From: MGBC108787 sp964430695
Lineage (GTDB): Bacteria; Bacillota_I; Bacilli_A; RF39; UBA660
Direction of reading: 5' to 3'
Length of the DNA: 51,172 nt
Assembly: GCA_964430695.1 (NCBI GenBank)
Contig: CAYSFO010000005.1
Location: 1 to 51,172, forward strand
Below, piece by piece: positions 1-7,834 of the stretch. The position numbers and the translations under genes were made by a program. Numbering within the stretch: the first letter of the stretch is position 1; each line of letters opens with the position of its first letter. The notes below the pieces were generated by a model, which made no database searches, was not told the DNA's origin, and saw only the letters and a list, made by a program, of their open reading frames with translations.

Positions 1-1
1 A

Positions 2-1480
2 GCAAAAGAACGTGTAACGATTAACGTTGAAACAAAAACCATGGCTACCATTACTTTCCAAAATTTATTTAGAATGTATGAAAAATTATCTGGTATGACA
101 GGAACAGCTAAAACAGAGGAAGAAGAATTTAGAAATATTTATAATATGTATGTAATAAGAATACCTACAAATAAACCAATTTCTAGAATCGATTTACCAG
201 ATTTAGTGTATGCAAATATGGCTGGTAAATATAAAGCAATCGTAAATACAATTAAAGAAGTTCATAAGACAGGACAACCAATTCTAGTTGGTACGATTTC
301 TGTAGAAGCCAATGAATATTTAAGTAAACTTTTAACAAAAGAAAAACTAAAACATGAAGTATTAAATGCTAAAAATCATGAAAGAGAAGCAGAAATCATT
401 GCTAAAGCAGGAACAAAAAATGCCATTACAATAGCTACCAATATGGCAGGTCGTGGAACAGACATTAAGTTAACGGAAGAAACACTTGAACTAGGTGGAC
501 TATATGTAATCGGTACAGAACGTCATGAATCTCGTCGTATTGATAACCAGCTTCGTGGTCGTAGTGGTCGTCAAGGAGATGTTGGTACAAGTCAATTCTT
601 TGTATCCTTTGATGATGACTTAATGCGTATGTTTGGAACAGATAGAATTAAACAAATCGTACAAAGTTTAGGAATGACAGATACCCAATCTATTCGTTCT
701 AAAGCAATTACAAGAAGTATTGAAACCGCTCAAAAAAAGGTTGAAGGAAATAACTTCGATATGCGTAAAAGTTTACTTGATTATGATAATGTCGTAAATG
801 AACAAAGAACAATAATTTATGAAAGACGTAATGAGATTTTAGACAATGAAAATATTCATGAAAGTATTATTGAGATTTTTAAAAATACAATTTCAACTCT
901 AGTAGATAATCATATAGAACCAGAAGGATATTTAACAGAAGATGATAAAAGCGAAATCATTGAGTTTGTAAATACAAACTACTTGAAAAATAAGCCAATG
1001 GATGTAAGTGAAATTCTAGATAAAAAAGATGATGAGATCAAAGAATTACTAACCGATAGAATTCTTAAAGATTATGAAAAGAAAATCAGTATTGCTCCAA
1101 ATTTCCAAGAATTTGAAAGAGCGATATCTTTAAAAATAATTGATACTTTATGGGTAGATCATATAAGTGCTATGGAACACTTAAAAGAAGGAATCATGTT
1201 ACGTGGCTATGGACAAGTAAATCCCCTACAAGCTTATACAATAGAAGGTTTCGATTTATTTGAAAACTTACTTGATAAAATCGATGAAAATATCGCAGGA
1301 TTTTTACTAAGAGCAAATATAGAACAAAATGTAGAACGTAAACAAACGATTGTTGGAGTAGCTAACGATGGAAAAGAAAAAGTAAAAAAGACTCCTAAAA
1401 AAGCAGCCAAAAAAGTTGGACGTAACGAAAGCTGTCCTTGTGGTTCAGGTAAGAAATATAAAAACTGCTGTGGTAAATAG
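2..1480 (+). CDS. secA: SecA preprotein translocase ATPase, 3' part
   Basis: Reads in frame from the first bases of the window, so the start lies upstream; the ATG at 41 is internal. SecA is the ATPase that pushes unfolded preproteins through SecYEG. Visible here are the stretch around TITFQNLFRMYEKLSGMTGT, the second helicase half with NMAGRGTDIKL and QLRGRSGRQGD, the helical wing/scaffold region, and a C-terminal zinc-binding SEC-C tail (CPCGSGKKYKNCC, a C-x-C-x8-CC pattern) joined by a Lys-rich linker. Roughly the last 490 residues are present. A hairpin terminator follows directly, so secA ends its transcription unit. Its most visible clients in this window are the lipoproteins and SipW-dependent proteins between 39 and 50 kb. 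Identification is very secure. Confidence 0.97.
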   Translation, partial: AKERVTINVETKTMATITFQNLFRMYEKLSGMTGTAKTEEEEFRNIYNMYVIRIPTNKPISRIDLPDLVYANMAGKYKAIVNTIKEVHKTGQPILVGTISVEANEYLSKLLTKEKLKHEVLNAKNHEREAEIIAKAGTKNAITIATNMAGRGTDIKLTEETLELGGLYVIGTERHESRRIDNQLRGRSGRQGDVGTSQFFVSFDDDLMRMFGTDRIKQIVQSLGMTDTQSIRSKAITRSIETAQKKVEGNNFDMRKSLLDYDNVVNEQRTIIYERRNEILDNENIHESIIEIFKNTISTLVDNHIEPEGYLTEDDKSEIIEFVNTNYLKNKPMDVSEILDKKDDEIKELLTDRILKDYEKKISIAPNFQEFERAISLKIIDTLWVDHISAMEHLKEGIMLRGYGQVNPLQAYTIEGFDLFENLLDKIDENIAGFLLRANIEQNVERKQTIVGVANDGKEKVKKTPKKAAKKVGRNESCPCGSGKKYKNCCGK

Positions 1481-1485
1481 TAAAT

Positions 1486-1510
1486 AAACCCTTTATTATA
1501 AGGGTTTTTA
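1486..1510 (+). terminator. Intrinsic terminator after secA
   Basis: Eight-bp stem AAACCCTT (1486-1493) / AAGGGTTT (1500-1507) with a six-base loop, running into T-rich sequence just after the secA stop codon. Confidence 0.8.
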
Positions 1511-1860
1511 TAGTGTTATAAAGTTTTTAGAATTAATGAAATTTGCAAAATATATCAAAATACTTCATTGTTTGAAAATAAGGTAAAAAGTTTTGTAAAT
1601 ACAGTAAAATCAAAGACTTGAGAATGCAAAATGAGGAAAAATAAAATGCATTTTAAGAAAGGAATTTGTCTTTATAAAATTTGATTTAAGGTGATGAGAT
1701 AAAATAAAAAAAACTGTAGGAGATTAAATAAAATATACGATAGGAAGGAAAATGAGGAGAGCGAAATATTAATTGATTAAAATAGGTTATTTTTAATTAA
1801 TTTTTGTTACTTTATTTATAAACATACATGTTTGCCATAAAAAATATGATATTTTACTCA
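1511..1860. other. Gene-free AT-rich spacer
   Basis: About 350 bases with no credible open frame, no clear ribosome-binding site followed by an ORF, and no tRNA-like pattern. The only structure I noted is a small palindrome AAACAT-AC-ATGTTT at 1820-1833. It could be remnant sequence of a lost gene, but nothing recognisable remains. Confidence 0.5.
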
Positions 1861-1914
1861 TTTTACGATTATCGTAAAAAATATATTGATTTTTGAAAAA
1901 ATATATCATATAAT
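1861..1914 (+). promoter_or_regulatory. Promoter with adjacent palindromic operator candidate, DUF2975-XRE operon
   Basis: A perfect 9-bp-arm palindrome, TTTTACGAT-T-ATCGTAAAA (1861-1879), sits immediately upstream of a -35 box TTGATT (1886-1891) and a -10 box TATAAT (1909-1914) with 17-bp spacing. Transcription would start near 1921, just before the Shine-Dalgarno site. The operon encodes a small XRE regulator, so autoregulation through this palindrome is a reasonable inference. Confidence 0.6.
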
Positions 1915-1932
1915 TTTCTTAAGGTGATCATT

Positions 1933-2385
1933 ATGGAAAAAAGTAAAATTGCTAAAGTTGTTAGTGTTGTCCTCAATCTTTTGCTTATTGGAGGAATTAT
2001 CGCATTACCCTTTTTAGCGAAATTGTATGATATTTTTAAACTTGAGGATGTGCTTAGTTTTTCAAAACAGCATTGGCTTTATCAAATAGGATTTTATAGT
2101 TGCTTTATTGTTTGTTTAGGAATACTTTATTTTTTGATTAAAATATTTAACTTGGTCTATGCAGGTTCTCCTTTTAAAAATGAACTTGTTGTTTATTTGA
2201 AGATTAGTGCTGTTTTATTCATGATATTAGCCTTAATTGTAGCGCTTAAAACTATATTTATTCCTACAATTTTATCTGGAGCTGTCATATTGGTTACTTT
2301 TGTTTGCTCGCTTAGTTTTTATGTTTTAAGTAGTGTCTTTAAAGTTGCATGCTTTTACAAGCAAGAAATTGACTACGTAGTCTAG
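1933..2385 (+). CDS. DUF2975 family membrane protein
   Basis: 150 residues with about four hydrophobic membrane segments and short loops, matching the DUF2975 family, whose function is unknown. A GTG nine bases upstream is also open, but it lies inside the Shine-Dalgarno sequence AAGGTG (1921-1926), so ATG at 1933, spaced six bases from it, is the likely start. The family is typically found, as here, directly before a small YozG-like XRE regulator, with which it is co-transcribed. The pair may act as a membrane sensor plus DNA-binding partner; this is inference from gene context. Confidence 0.75.
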   Translation: MEKSKIAKVVSVVLNLLLIGGIIALPFLAKLYDIFKLEDVLSFSKQHWLYQIGFYSCFIVCLGILYFLIKIFNLVYAGSPFKNELVVYLKISAVLFMILALIVALKTIFIPTILSGAVILVTFVCSLSFYVLSSVFKVACFYKQEIDYVV

Positions 2386-2394
2386 GAGGAAACC

Positions 2395-2613
2395 ATGATT
2401 ATTGTTAATTTAGATGTTATAATGGCAAAGAGAAAAATGTCATTAAATGAACTTAGCGCTAAAACTGGAATTACTCCGACAAACTTGTCTATTTTAAAAA
2501 CAAATAAAGCCAAAGCAATTCGCTTTTCTACGCTTGAAGCTATTTGTAAAGCACTAAATTGTCAGCCAATGGATATTTTGGAAAATAAGGAGGTGAATCA
2601 TGAAAAAAAGTAG
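2395..2613 (+). CDS. Small XRE/Cro-type regulator (YozG-like)
   Basis: 72 residues, essentially one helix-turn-helix domain: LSLNEL-like first helix (SLNELSAKTGITPTNLSILK) followed by the helix around FSTLEAICKALNCQPMDILE. This is the compact YozG-like Cro/C1 form that accompanies DUF2975 proteins. AGGAGG lies seven bases before the ATG. The 3' end overlaps the next gene by 14 bases, so translation of the two is probably coupled. It likely binds the operon's own control region; the palindrome at 1861-1879 is the obvious candidate site. Confidence 0.85.
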   Translation: MIIVNLDVIMAKRKMSLNELSAKTGITPTNLSILKTNKAKAIRFSTLEAICKALNCQPMDILENKEVNHEKK

Positions 2614-3841
2614 TGTAAAATCTCCAAGAAATGAAGTTTTTACAGTTGTTTTTATCAGTGGATTTCTTGCTCTTTTTTTGAATATATTTCTTCGTACTGT
2701 AGATTTTAGTTATATTGCTAGGTTTATTTTTCCAGGACTTTTGCTGCTAATAGGTTATTTAGTTATTGTATTTTATTTAAAATATGAAATTAATCCTAAA
2801 GCTTTCTATCTTTTGATTCCCATTTTCTTAATAGAATGTAGCGATTTAATAATACCTATTGCTATTTCTAATGCACTTTTAAACTTGATTATGTTATTCA
2901 TATTAATCCCTATGTTTTTTGTGATTGCCTTAAATAAAGATAGATATATCTCAAGAGAAGTGTTTAAATGGCCTTGGATTCTAACATTCGCTAATTTCAT
3001 AAAAAATTGTAAAATAATTCAAGTGTTTAAAACGGGAAAAAAAGTCGATGCTACTAAATTACCAAAGATTCTTTTAGGGTGTCTTATTGGAATTCCTATA
3101 GCCTTTTTCATCTTGGACTTACTCATGAGTGCAGACAGATATTTTGAAAGCTTTTTAGAATCCTTTTTAGTTAACTTTCACGATATTGATTTTTTAGATT
3201 CTGTTGTTTCTTTTGTAATATCAACTGTTGTTTCATTTTTCCTAATTTATAACGTTTATGCCAATTCTATTCGACTTCGAGGTGTCATACAAAAAACTAC
3301 TACTCGTAGAGAAGTAGATGCTATTATTGCTAGGACAGTTCTTGTAATCCTTAATTTTGTTTTCGTTTTATTTCTATTTTCTGAAATCTCTAAATTAACA
3401 GTTAACTTTCTAAAGGTACCTACTTTATATACACATGCAAGTTATGCTAGAGAAGGATTTTTCCAATTGCTCTTTGTTACATTAATTAACTTTTCAATTA
3501 TTCTTTATCTTGTTTATTCTACGGATATAGTAGATAAGGATAGAATAGTTAAAAGATTACTTTATTTACTAATATTCTTCTCTATACTTCTTATTTTTAA
3601 TTCCTATTATCGCATGTATTTATATATTTATGAATATGGTTTTACTATTTTAAGATTGCAAGTTATTTTATTCTTATTGATGGAACTCATTCTTTTTGGA
3701 TTGGTTATAAAAAAGATGCATTCTTCTTTAAAACGAAATGATGGAACTATTTTTACAACTGTAATGCTTATCACTTATTTACTTAATTTATATCTTTGTA
3801 TTAATCCTGTTGTAAATCTTTTGAATAGGTTATTGCATTAA
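2600..3841 (+). CDS. DUF4173/DUF4153-like multi-pass membrane protein
   Basis: 413 residues with about ten to twelve hydrophobic segments. The YAREGFFQLLFVTLIN stretch in the middle and the SYYRMYLYIYEYGFTILRLQ region near the C-terminus are characteristic of the DUF4173/DUF4153 family, whose function is not established. It starts within the end of the XRE gene (Shine-Dalgarno AAGGAGGTG just before ATG at 2600) and is therefore the third member of the DUF2975-XRE operon. A hairpin follows the stop codon. The role is unknown; the neighbours suggest a membrane protein under the control of the small regulator. Confidence 0.75.
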   Translation: MKKSSVKSPRNEVFTVVFISGFLALFLNIFLRTVDFSYIARFIFPGLLLLIGYLVIVFYLKYEINPKAFYLLIPIFLIECSDLIIPIAISNALLNLIMLFILIPMFFVIALNKDRYISREVFKWPWILTFANFIKNCKIIQVFKTGKKVDATKLPKILLGCLIGIPIAFFILDLLMSADRYFESFLESFLVNFHDIDFLDSVVSFVISTVVSFFLIYNVYANSIRLRGVIQKTTTRREVDAIIARTVLVILNFVFVLFLFSEISKLTVNFLKVPTLYTHASYAREGFFQLLFVTLINFSIILYLVYSTDIVDKDRIVKRLLYLLIFFSILLIFNSYYRMYLYIYEYGFTILRLQVILFLLMELILFGLVIKKMHSSLKRNDGTIFTTVMLITYLLNLYLCINPVVNLLNRLLH

Positions 3842-3860
3842 AAAAGTTGGTAACTTTTTC
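3842..3860 (+). terminator. Intrinsic terminator after the DUF4173 gene
   Basis: AAAAGTT (3842-3848), loop GGT, AACTTTT (3852-3858), running into T residues directly after the stop codon. Confidence 0.65.
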
Positions 3861-3915
3861 GTTATCAATTTTTTATAATTCTTTCTTTACAATTTATTTT
3901 CTTTAATTTTATATG

Positions 3916-4100
3916 CTTACCCCATACATGTGATATTATTAGTGGTACACCATCACCTGTTAGCGAATGTGATAAAGTGAGATGGTTTAAGCTTATGACC
4001 ATAAACAAATGTTAGAAGACCTAAATTTAATTTAATATGAATTATTTAATTTATAAAAAGTAAAAATAAAGAAATGTAAACTTAAAAACATTTCTTTTTT
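3916..4100 (+). ncRNA. Candidate small RNA transcription unit
   Basis: A gap without any ORF has the marks of an independent transcript: TTTACA (3886-3891) and TATATG (3910-3915) with 18-bp spacing upstream, and a ten-bp hairpin AAAGAAATGT (4068-4077) / ACATTTCTTT (4088-4097) followed by T residues downstream. Inside, base composition is less AT-rich around 3940-4015, and two mutually exclusive helices can be drawn: ACCATCAC (3949-3956) with GTGAGATGGT (3977-3986), or ATGGT (3982-3986) with ACCAT (3998-4002). It does not match the SRP, 6S, tmRNA or RNase P signatures that I know. The -10 box is weak, so this remains a candidate. Confidence 0.35.
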
Positions 4101-4127
4101 ATAAATCTTAATTTGAATAATAAAAAA

Positions 4128-4156
4128 AACAAACAAGTAAATATACCTATTTGTTT
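4128..4156 (-). terminator. Intrinsic terminator of the minus-strand membrane protein gene
   Basis: On the minus strand a stem of AAACAAATA against TACTTGTTT (one mismatch; plus-strand arms 4131-4139 and 4148-4156) is followed by a run of T, just beyond the 4165 stop codon. Confidence 0.65.
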
Positions 4157-4164
4157 AAAAATCA

Positions 4165-5793
4165 TTAAAGCTTTCTTCTTCTATCCCTTTTCATTCCATT
4201 TTCCTTTAACCAAGAAGAATCAATTGCAGGAATAATTAACTGATCTCCTAAGGAACCATAATTTTTAACAACTTCATTATATTCATGTTGCAATTGTAAA
4301 GCTTCATTTTTCATACTAACTAATATTTCTTTGATGTCTTGATTATTAAGTTTATGTTCACGTATTTCATGACTTAAATAGTCAAACTTTTCTTTAGCTT
4401 TCTCAAAACCATAGATTCCTATGAAAACCATGAGAACATCAATAACAAGTCCTACCAAAATACCTGTTACTGTAAAAGGAACGATATATTTAGTACTTTT
4501 TCGTTGAATACTTTTATCTTGATAAGTTTCAGTAACTAAAATAGTATATTCTGTTGTATTATCACTATCTTCTAGAACTTCTTTAGATTCATTATATTGA
4601 TGCTTTTTAATAGTATTTCCAACTAAATCTTCACTTGTTATATGATAATCATCAGGAATATTGTCAGGTACAACATAGTCATATCCAGTAATATGTCGTA
4701 TATATCCACTGCCAATAGGCTTTTTTCCCCAAGGACTGCATTCCATTATCGTAGCTACATAAGTTGTTTCCTTTTCATCAAAAACTTCTTCTTGCTCTCC
4801 AATAATATTCCCTGTATTTAAATCTATAGTTCTCGTAATAGTTTTATATTCTGTAATTTTATTAGAAGCATATTTACCAAGAGCATTTCCAGCACCTAAA
4901 GTAATCATGGGAACTAAAACCATGGATAACATTTTTGCGGTTAAAAGTGCCTGTTTCATATAAAGGTTTTTAATAAAATTATTATTGTTATTGAGTTTTG
5001 ATGATAAAATGGCTTTTTTAGTAGCAAAAACTGCTACTTTTTCTTCTAAATCTGAGATAGCTTTTCTTTTTCTTTCTTGATATTCTGAATTTATTTCTCC
5101 AACAGTTTTTCGAGAAATTTTTCGAATAAAATCAGAATTTAAATAATCGTATCCTAATCCCTCTGTTTTAATCGTACGTAAGCCTTCTTCAATCAAATCT
5201 TGTTTACTTAAACTTTTAAAGTCATTAGATAATAATCTACCAATATTCTCTATATTAATTGGAATATTTAATTGAAGAATATAAGATAAAACATCACTTC
5301 GCTCAAATATTTCCTCATAAAGAATAGTAGAATATATAGTTTTATAGGCGCTTGCTACCAAATCATTTTTTCCTTTATGACGGGTTATATCTAAGGAATT
5401 TATCATATCAATTAAATTTATAGAATTTTGAATGATTTCACCAATATTTTCACACGTAACTGTAGATATTTGAATGTCAATATTAGAAGATAACAAATGC
5501 AATTCATAATATGGAAGAAACTGTTCTTCAAGTTTTCTATGTAAGTCATCAAGTCTTTTTATATATTTTTTAAAAGCAAATTGCTCATAATCCGCTTGCA
5601 TTTCTTTAAAAAAACCTTCTGTTGATAAGTCAGTATCATTTTCTACATCTTGTTGAATTTGTAAAAATTCATTATTCTCTTCAGATACATCTAATATTTC
5701 TTGAAGTTTAGAAAAAATTCCTTCTAAATCCTGTATTTTAGAGTTATATTCTGCACGCCCTCTGGTTAAATTGGTATTTTTAACTTGTGCCAT
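4165..5793 (-). CDS. Unknown two-TM protein with coiled-coil N-terminus
   Basis: 542 residues, not recognised. The first 270 residues are charged and helical with coiled-coil character and no signal peptide. A first membrane segment lies around 280-305 (LLTAKMLSMVLVPMITLGAG), then a loop of about 130 residues rich in Thr, Tyr, Asp and Glu, and a second membrane segment around 437-463 (FTVTGILVGLVIDVLMVFIG). A charged C-terminal tail ends in KRDRRRKL. The topology suggests both ends in the cytoplasm and the loop outside. It is divergently paired with an unknown lipoprotein gene across a short shared promoter region, so the external loop and the lipoprotein could meet at the outer membrane face. 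No catalytic motif was seen. Confidence 0.6.
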   Translation of the reverse strand: MAQVKNTNLTRGRAEYNSKIQDLEGIFSKLQEILDVSEENNEFLQIQQDVENDTDLSTEGFFKEMQADYEQFAFKKYIKRLDDLHRKLEEQFLPYYELHLLSSNIDIQISTVTCENIGEIIQNSINLIDMINSLDITRHKGKNDLVASAYKTIYSTILYEEIFERSDVLSYILQLNIPINIENIGRLLSNDFKSLSKQDLIEEGLRTIKTEGLGYDYLNSDFIRKISRKTVGEINSEYQERKRKAISDLEEKVAVFATKKAILSSKLNNNNNFIKNLYMKQALLTAKMLSMVLVPMITLGAGNALGKYASNKITEYKTITRTIDLNTGNIIGEQEEVFDEKETTYVATIMECSPWGKKPIGSGYIRHITGYDYVVPDNIPDDYHITSEDLVGNTIKKHQYNESKEVLEDSDNTTEYTILVTETYQDKSIQRKSTKYIVPFTVTGILVGLVIDVLMVFIGIYGFEKAKEKFDYLSHEIREHKLNNQDIKEILVSMKNEALQLQHEYNEVVKNYGSLGDQLIIPAIDSSWLKENGMKRDRRRKL

Positions 5794-5818
5794 TTAAATC
5801 CCCTCTTTCTGGGCACAT

Positions 5819-5896
5819 ACACTAACATTTTTAGACGAATTTGTCAAGAATGTATGCGACAAAAATCTTGACAAGAAAACGACTATGCATTAGAAT
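5819..5896. promoter_or_regulatory. Back-to-back consensus promoters with inverted-repeat -35 boxes
   Basis: Plus strand: TTGACA (5868-5873), 17 bp, TAGAAT (5891-5896), leading to the lipoprotein gene at 5923. Minus strand: TTGACA (complement of 5842-5847), 17 bp, TAGTGT (complement of 5819-5824), leading to the gene starting at 5793. The two -35 boxes are the cores of a 9-bp inverted repeat, TTGTCAAGA (5841-5849) and TCTTGACAA (5866-5874), 16 bases apart. The symmetry could be chance overlap of two consensus boxes or a regulator site controlling both genes. Confidence 0.8.
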
Positions 5897-5922
5897 ATCT
5901 CTCTAGCGAAAGGGGAATCTAT

Positions 5923-6663
5923 ATGAATAAATATACTTTAACAAAAACAATACCTCTTACATTGGCGGCTTCGATATTATTATCAGGATGTGGGGAACAA
6001 GCAGAGTGTGAAATACCTACAAGACATATTCATAAATATACGAAGCAAGTGACAGATGATATTACAATTGAAAAATATGTGGATAGTGAAGATCTATCTT
6101 TATTCGGATACAAATGGAATGATGAGTATATTGAAATCAATAAAGTGGACGAGGAATTATTCAAAGTATTAAAAAAGAAAGGATTATTTGACGGAGAAAC
6201 TAATTGGAGATATTTATATAATGAAATGGCCACACACCATGATTATTTAATGTTTTATTATGAATATACTACAACGGAAACCTATACTACTACAGATAGC
6301 GATGGAAATACAAGTGTTCATACAAGAACTGTTACACATACTGGATGGACCGATAATCCAAATGATATTAATAATACAGGTAAAACAAGATTATACCATC
6401 ATAAATACTATGGATATAGAATCATATATGAAAATGGTAAGTTTAAAGCGGAAAAAAGCCCAATAGTAGACGATATAAGAGAAGTAATAGAAGAATACCC
6501 CTATTTTTCTGAAGACTGTGTAACAGAAGTATTTGAAACTTTTAAATTCAAAAGACGAGAATTAAGAGAGCTATCCCCTGAAGATTTTACTGTATTTACA
6601 GGCCCTGACTTAGACAACCCAAATTTAGATACTGGACAAGCAAGAGAGAGAAAAATAAAATAA
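5923..6663 (+). CDS. Lipoprotein of unknown function
   Basis: 246 residues with a type II signal peptide: MNKYTLTK basic start, hydrophobic core and the lipobox LLSGC (Cys23), so it is predicted to be lipid-anchored on the outer face of the membrane. The mature part begins GEQAECEIPTRHIHKY and contains aromatic and Thr-rich stretches (YYEYTTTETYTTT) and a His-rich segment (TRLYHHKYYGYR), but no fold I can name. It is transcribed from a near-perfect promoter shared back-to-back with the unknown membrane protein gene at 4165-5793. A terminator follows. The function is unknown. Confidence 0.7.
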   Translation: MNKYTLTKTIPLTLAASILLSGCGEQAECEIPTRHIHKYTKQVTDDITIEKYVDSEDLSLFGYKWNDEYIEINKVDEELFKVLKKKGLFDGETNWRYLYNEMATHHDYLMFYYEYTTTETYTTTDSDGNTSVHTRTVTHTGWTDNPNDINNTGKTRLYHHKYYGYRIIYENGKFKAEKSPIVDDIREVIEEYPYFSEDCVTEVFETFKFKRRELRELSPEDFTVFTGPDLDNPNLDTGQARERKIK

Positions 6664-6690
6664 CAAACTTTCAAGAAAATAAATGGAAGA

Positions 6691-6728
6691 AACTTTGGTA
6701 ACATTTATCAAAGTTTTTTTGTTATAAT
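6691..6728 (+). terminator. Terminator after the lipoprotein gene, adjoining the prfB extended -10 promoter
   Basis: AACTTTG (6691-6697) / CAAAGTT (6709-6715) followed by a T run ends the lipoprotein transcript. Directly after it, TGTTATAAT (6720-6728) is an extended -10 box (TGnTATAAT) that probably drives prfB; no good -35 is visible. Confidence 0.65.
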
Positions 6729-6745
6729 ATTTTTGGTGAATAACT

Positions 6746-7832
6746 ATGGATAAAAAAGAACTTATAAGTGCATTAAACAATTTATTAGAAAAAGTAACTG
6801 ATCTTGGGAGGTCACTTTGACTTAAAAAATAAAAAAAAGCGTCTAGAAGAATTAGAAAATGTAACAAAAGAACCAAACTTCTGGGAAGATATTAATAAAG
6901 CAAACAAAACAAATCAAGAATATGTCAATTTAAAAAAAGAATACGATAGCTTTTTTAAAATCAAAAATAATCTTGTGGATAACCTAGAACTTATCAACAT
7001 CGTAGAAGAACAAGAACTAAGCAATATTTTAAGTGATTTTGAAAATTTAGAAAAACAAGTAGAAGATTTAGAACTTAATAGTCTTTTAAATAAAGAAAAT
7101 GACCCCTTAAATTGCTATTTAGAAATCCATCCTGGTGCTGGAGGAACCGAATCTTGTGATTGGGCAAGCATGCTTTCTCGTATGTACATGCGTTTTTGTG
7201 AAACAATGAATTATCAATATGAAATTATAGAAAGCCAAAAAGGGGAAGAAGCGGGCTTAAAAAGTATCACAATTTATATTAAAGGATTGTATGCTTTTGG
7301 CTATTTAAAAGGAGAAAAAGGAGTACACCGCTTAGTAAGAATTTCTCCATTTGACTCCAATAAAAGAAGACACACTTCCTTCGCCTCTGTGTTAGTAACC
7401 CCAGAATATGATAAAGAAATTACCATTGACATAAAAGAAAGTGATTTAAAAATTGATGTTTACCATAGTAGTGGAGCAGGAGGACAATCTGTAAATACGT
7501 CTAACTCGGCTGTACGTATTACCCATCTTCCTACAAAAACAGTTGTAACCTGTCAAAATGAACGTAGTCAACTAAAAAATAAAGAGCAAGCCATGAAAAT
7601 TTTAAAAAACAAGTTATACGAATTAGAACTACAAAATATGGAAAATAAAATGAATGATCTAAAAGGAAATATGGAAAATATTAATTTTGGAAGCCAAATA
7701 AGAAGTTATGTTCTAGAACCATATAAACTAGTCAAAGACAATCGCTCTGGATATGAAACAAGTAATGTTTTAAAAGTACTAGACGGTGAATTACTTCCAA
7801 TGATAAAATCCATTTTAAAAATGAGGGAATAA
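6746..7832 (+). CDS. prfB: Peptide chain release factor 2, with programmed +1 frameshift
   Basis: RF2 releases the peptide at UGA and UAA codons. The gene is read as 6746-6817 joined to 6819-7832: ATG at 6746 opens 24 codons ending in CTT and an in-frame TGA (6818-6820), and the +1 frame continues GAC TTA AAA into the main ORF. The slippery site CTT TGA C is preceded by the Shine-Dalgarno-like GGGAGG (6806-6811), the classical RF2 autoregulatory arrangement: scarce RF2 lets the ribosome slip. The main part has the specificity tripeptide SPF (RISPFDSNKRRHTSF) and the catalytic GGQ (SSGAGGQSVNTSNSAVRITH). About 362 residues, full length. A naive call starting at TTG 6804 would miss the N-terminus. 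It is followed after two bases by the YitT-like gene. Confidence 0.96.
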
Positions 7833-7834
7833 AT

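Noticed and set aside
6804..6818. TTG at 6804 as the start of RF2
   Set aside because: It would place the start inside the frameshift signal; the upstream 24-codon ORF with CTT TGA C explains the region better.
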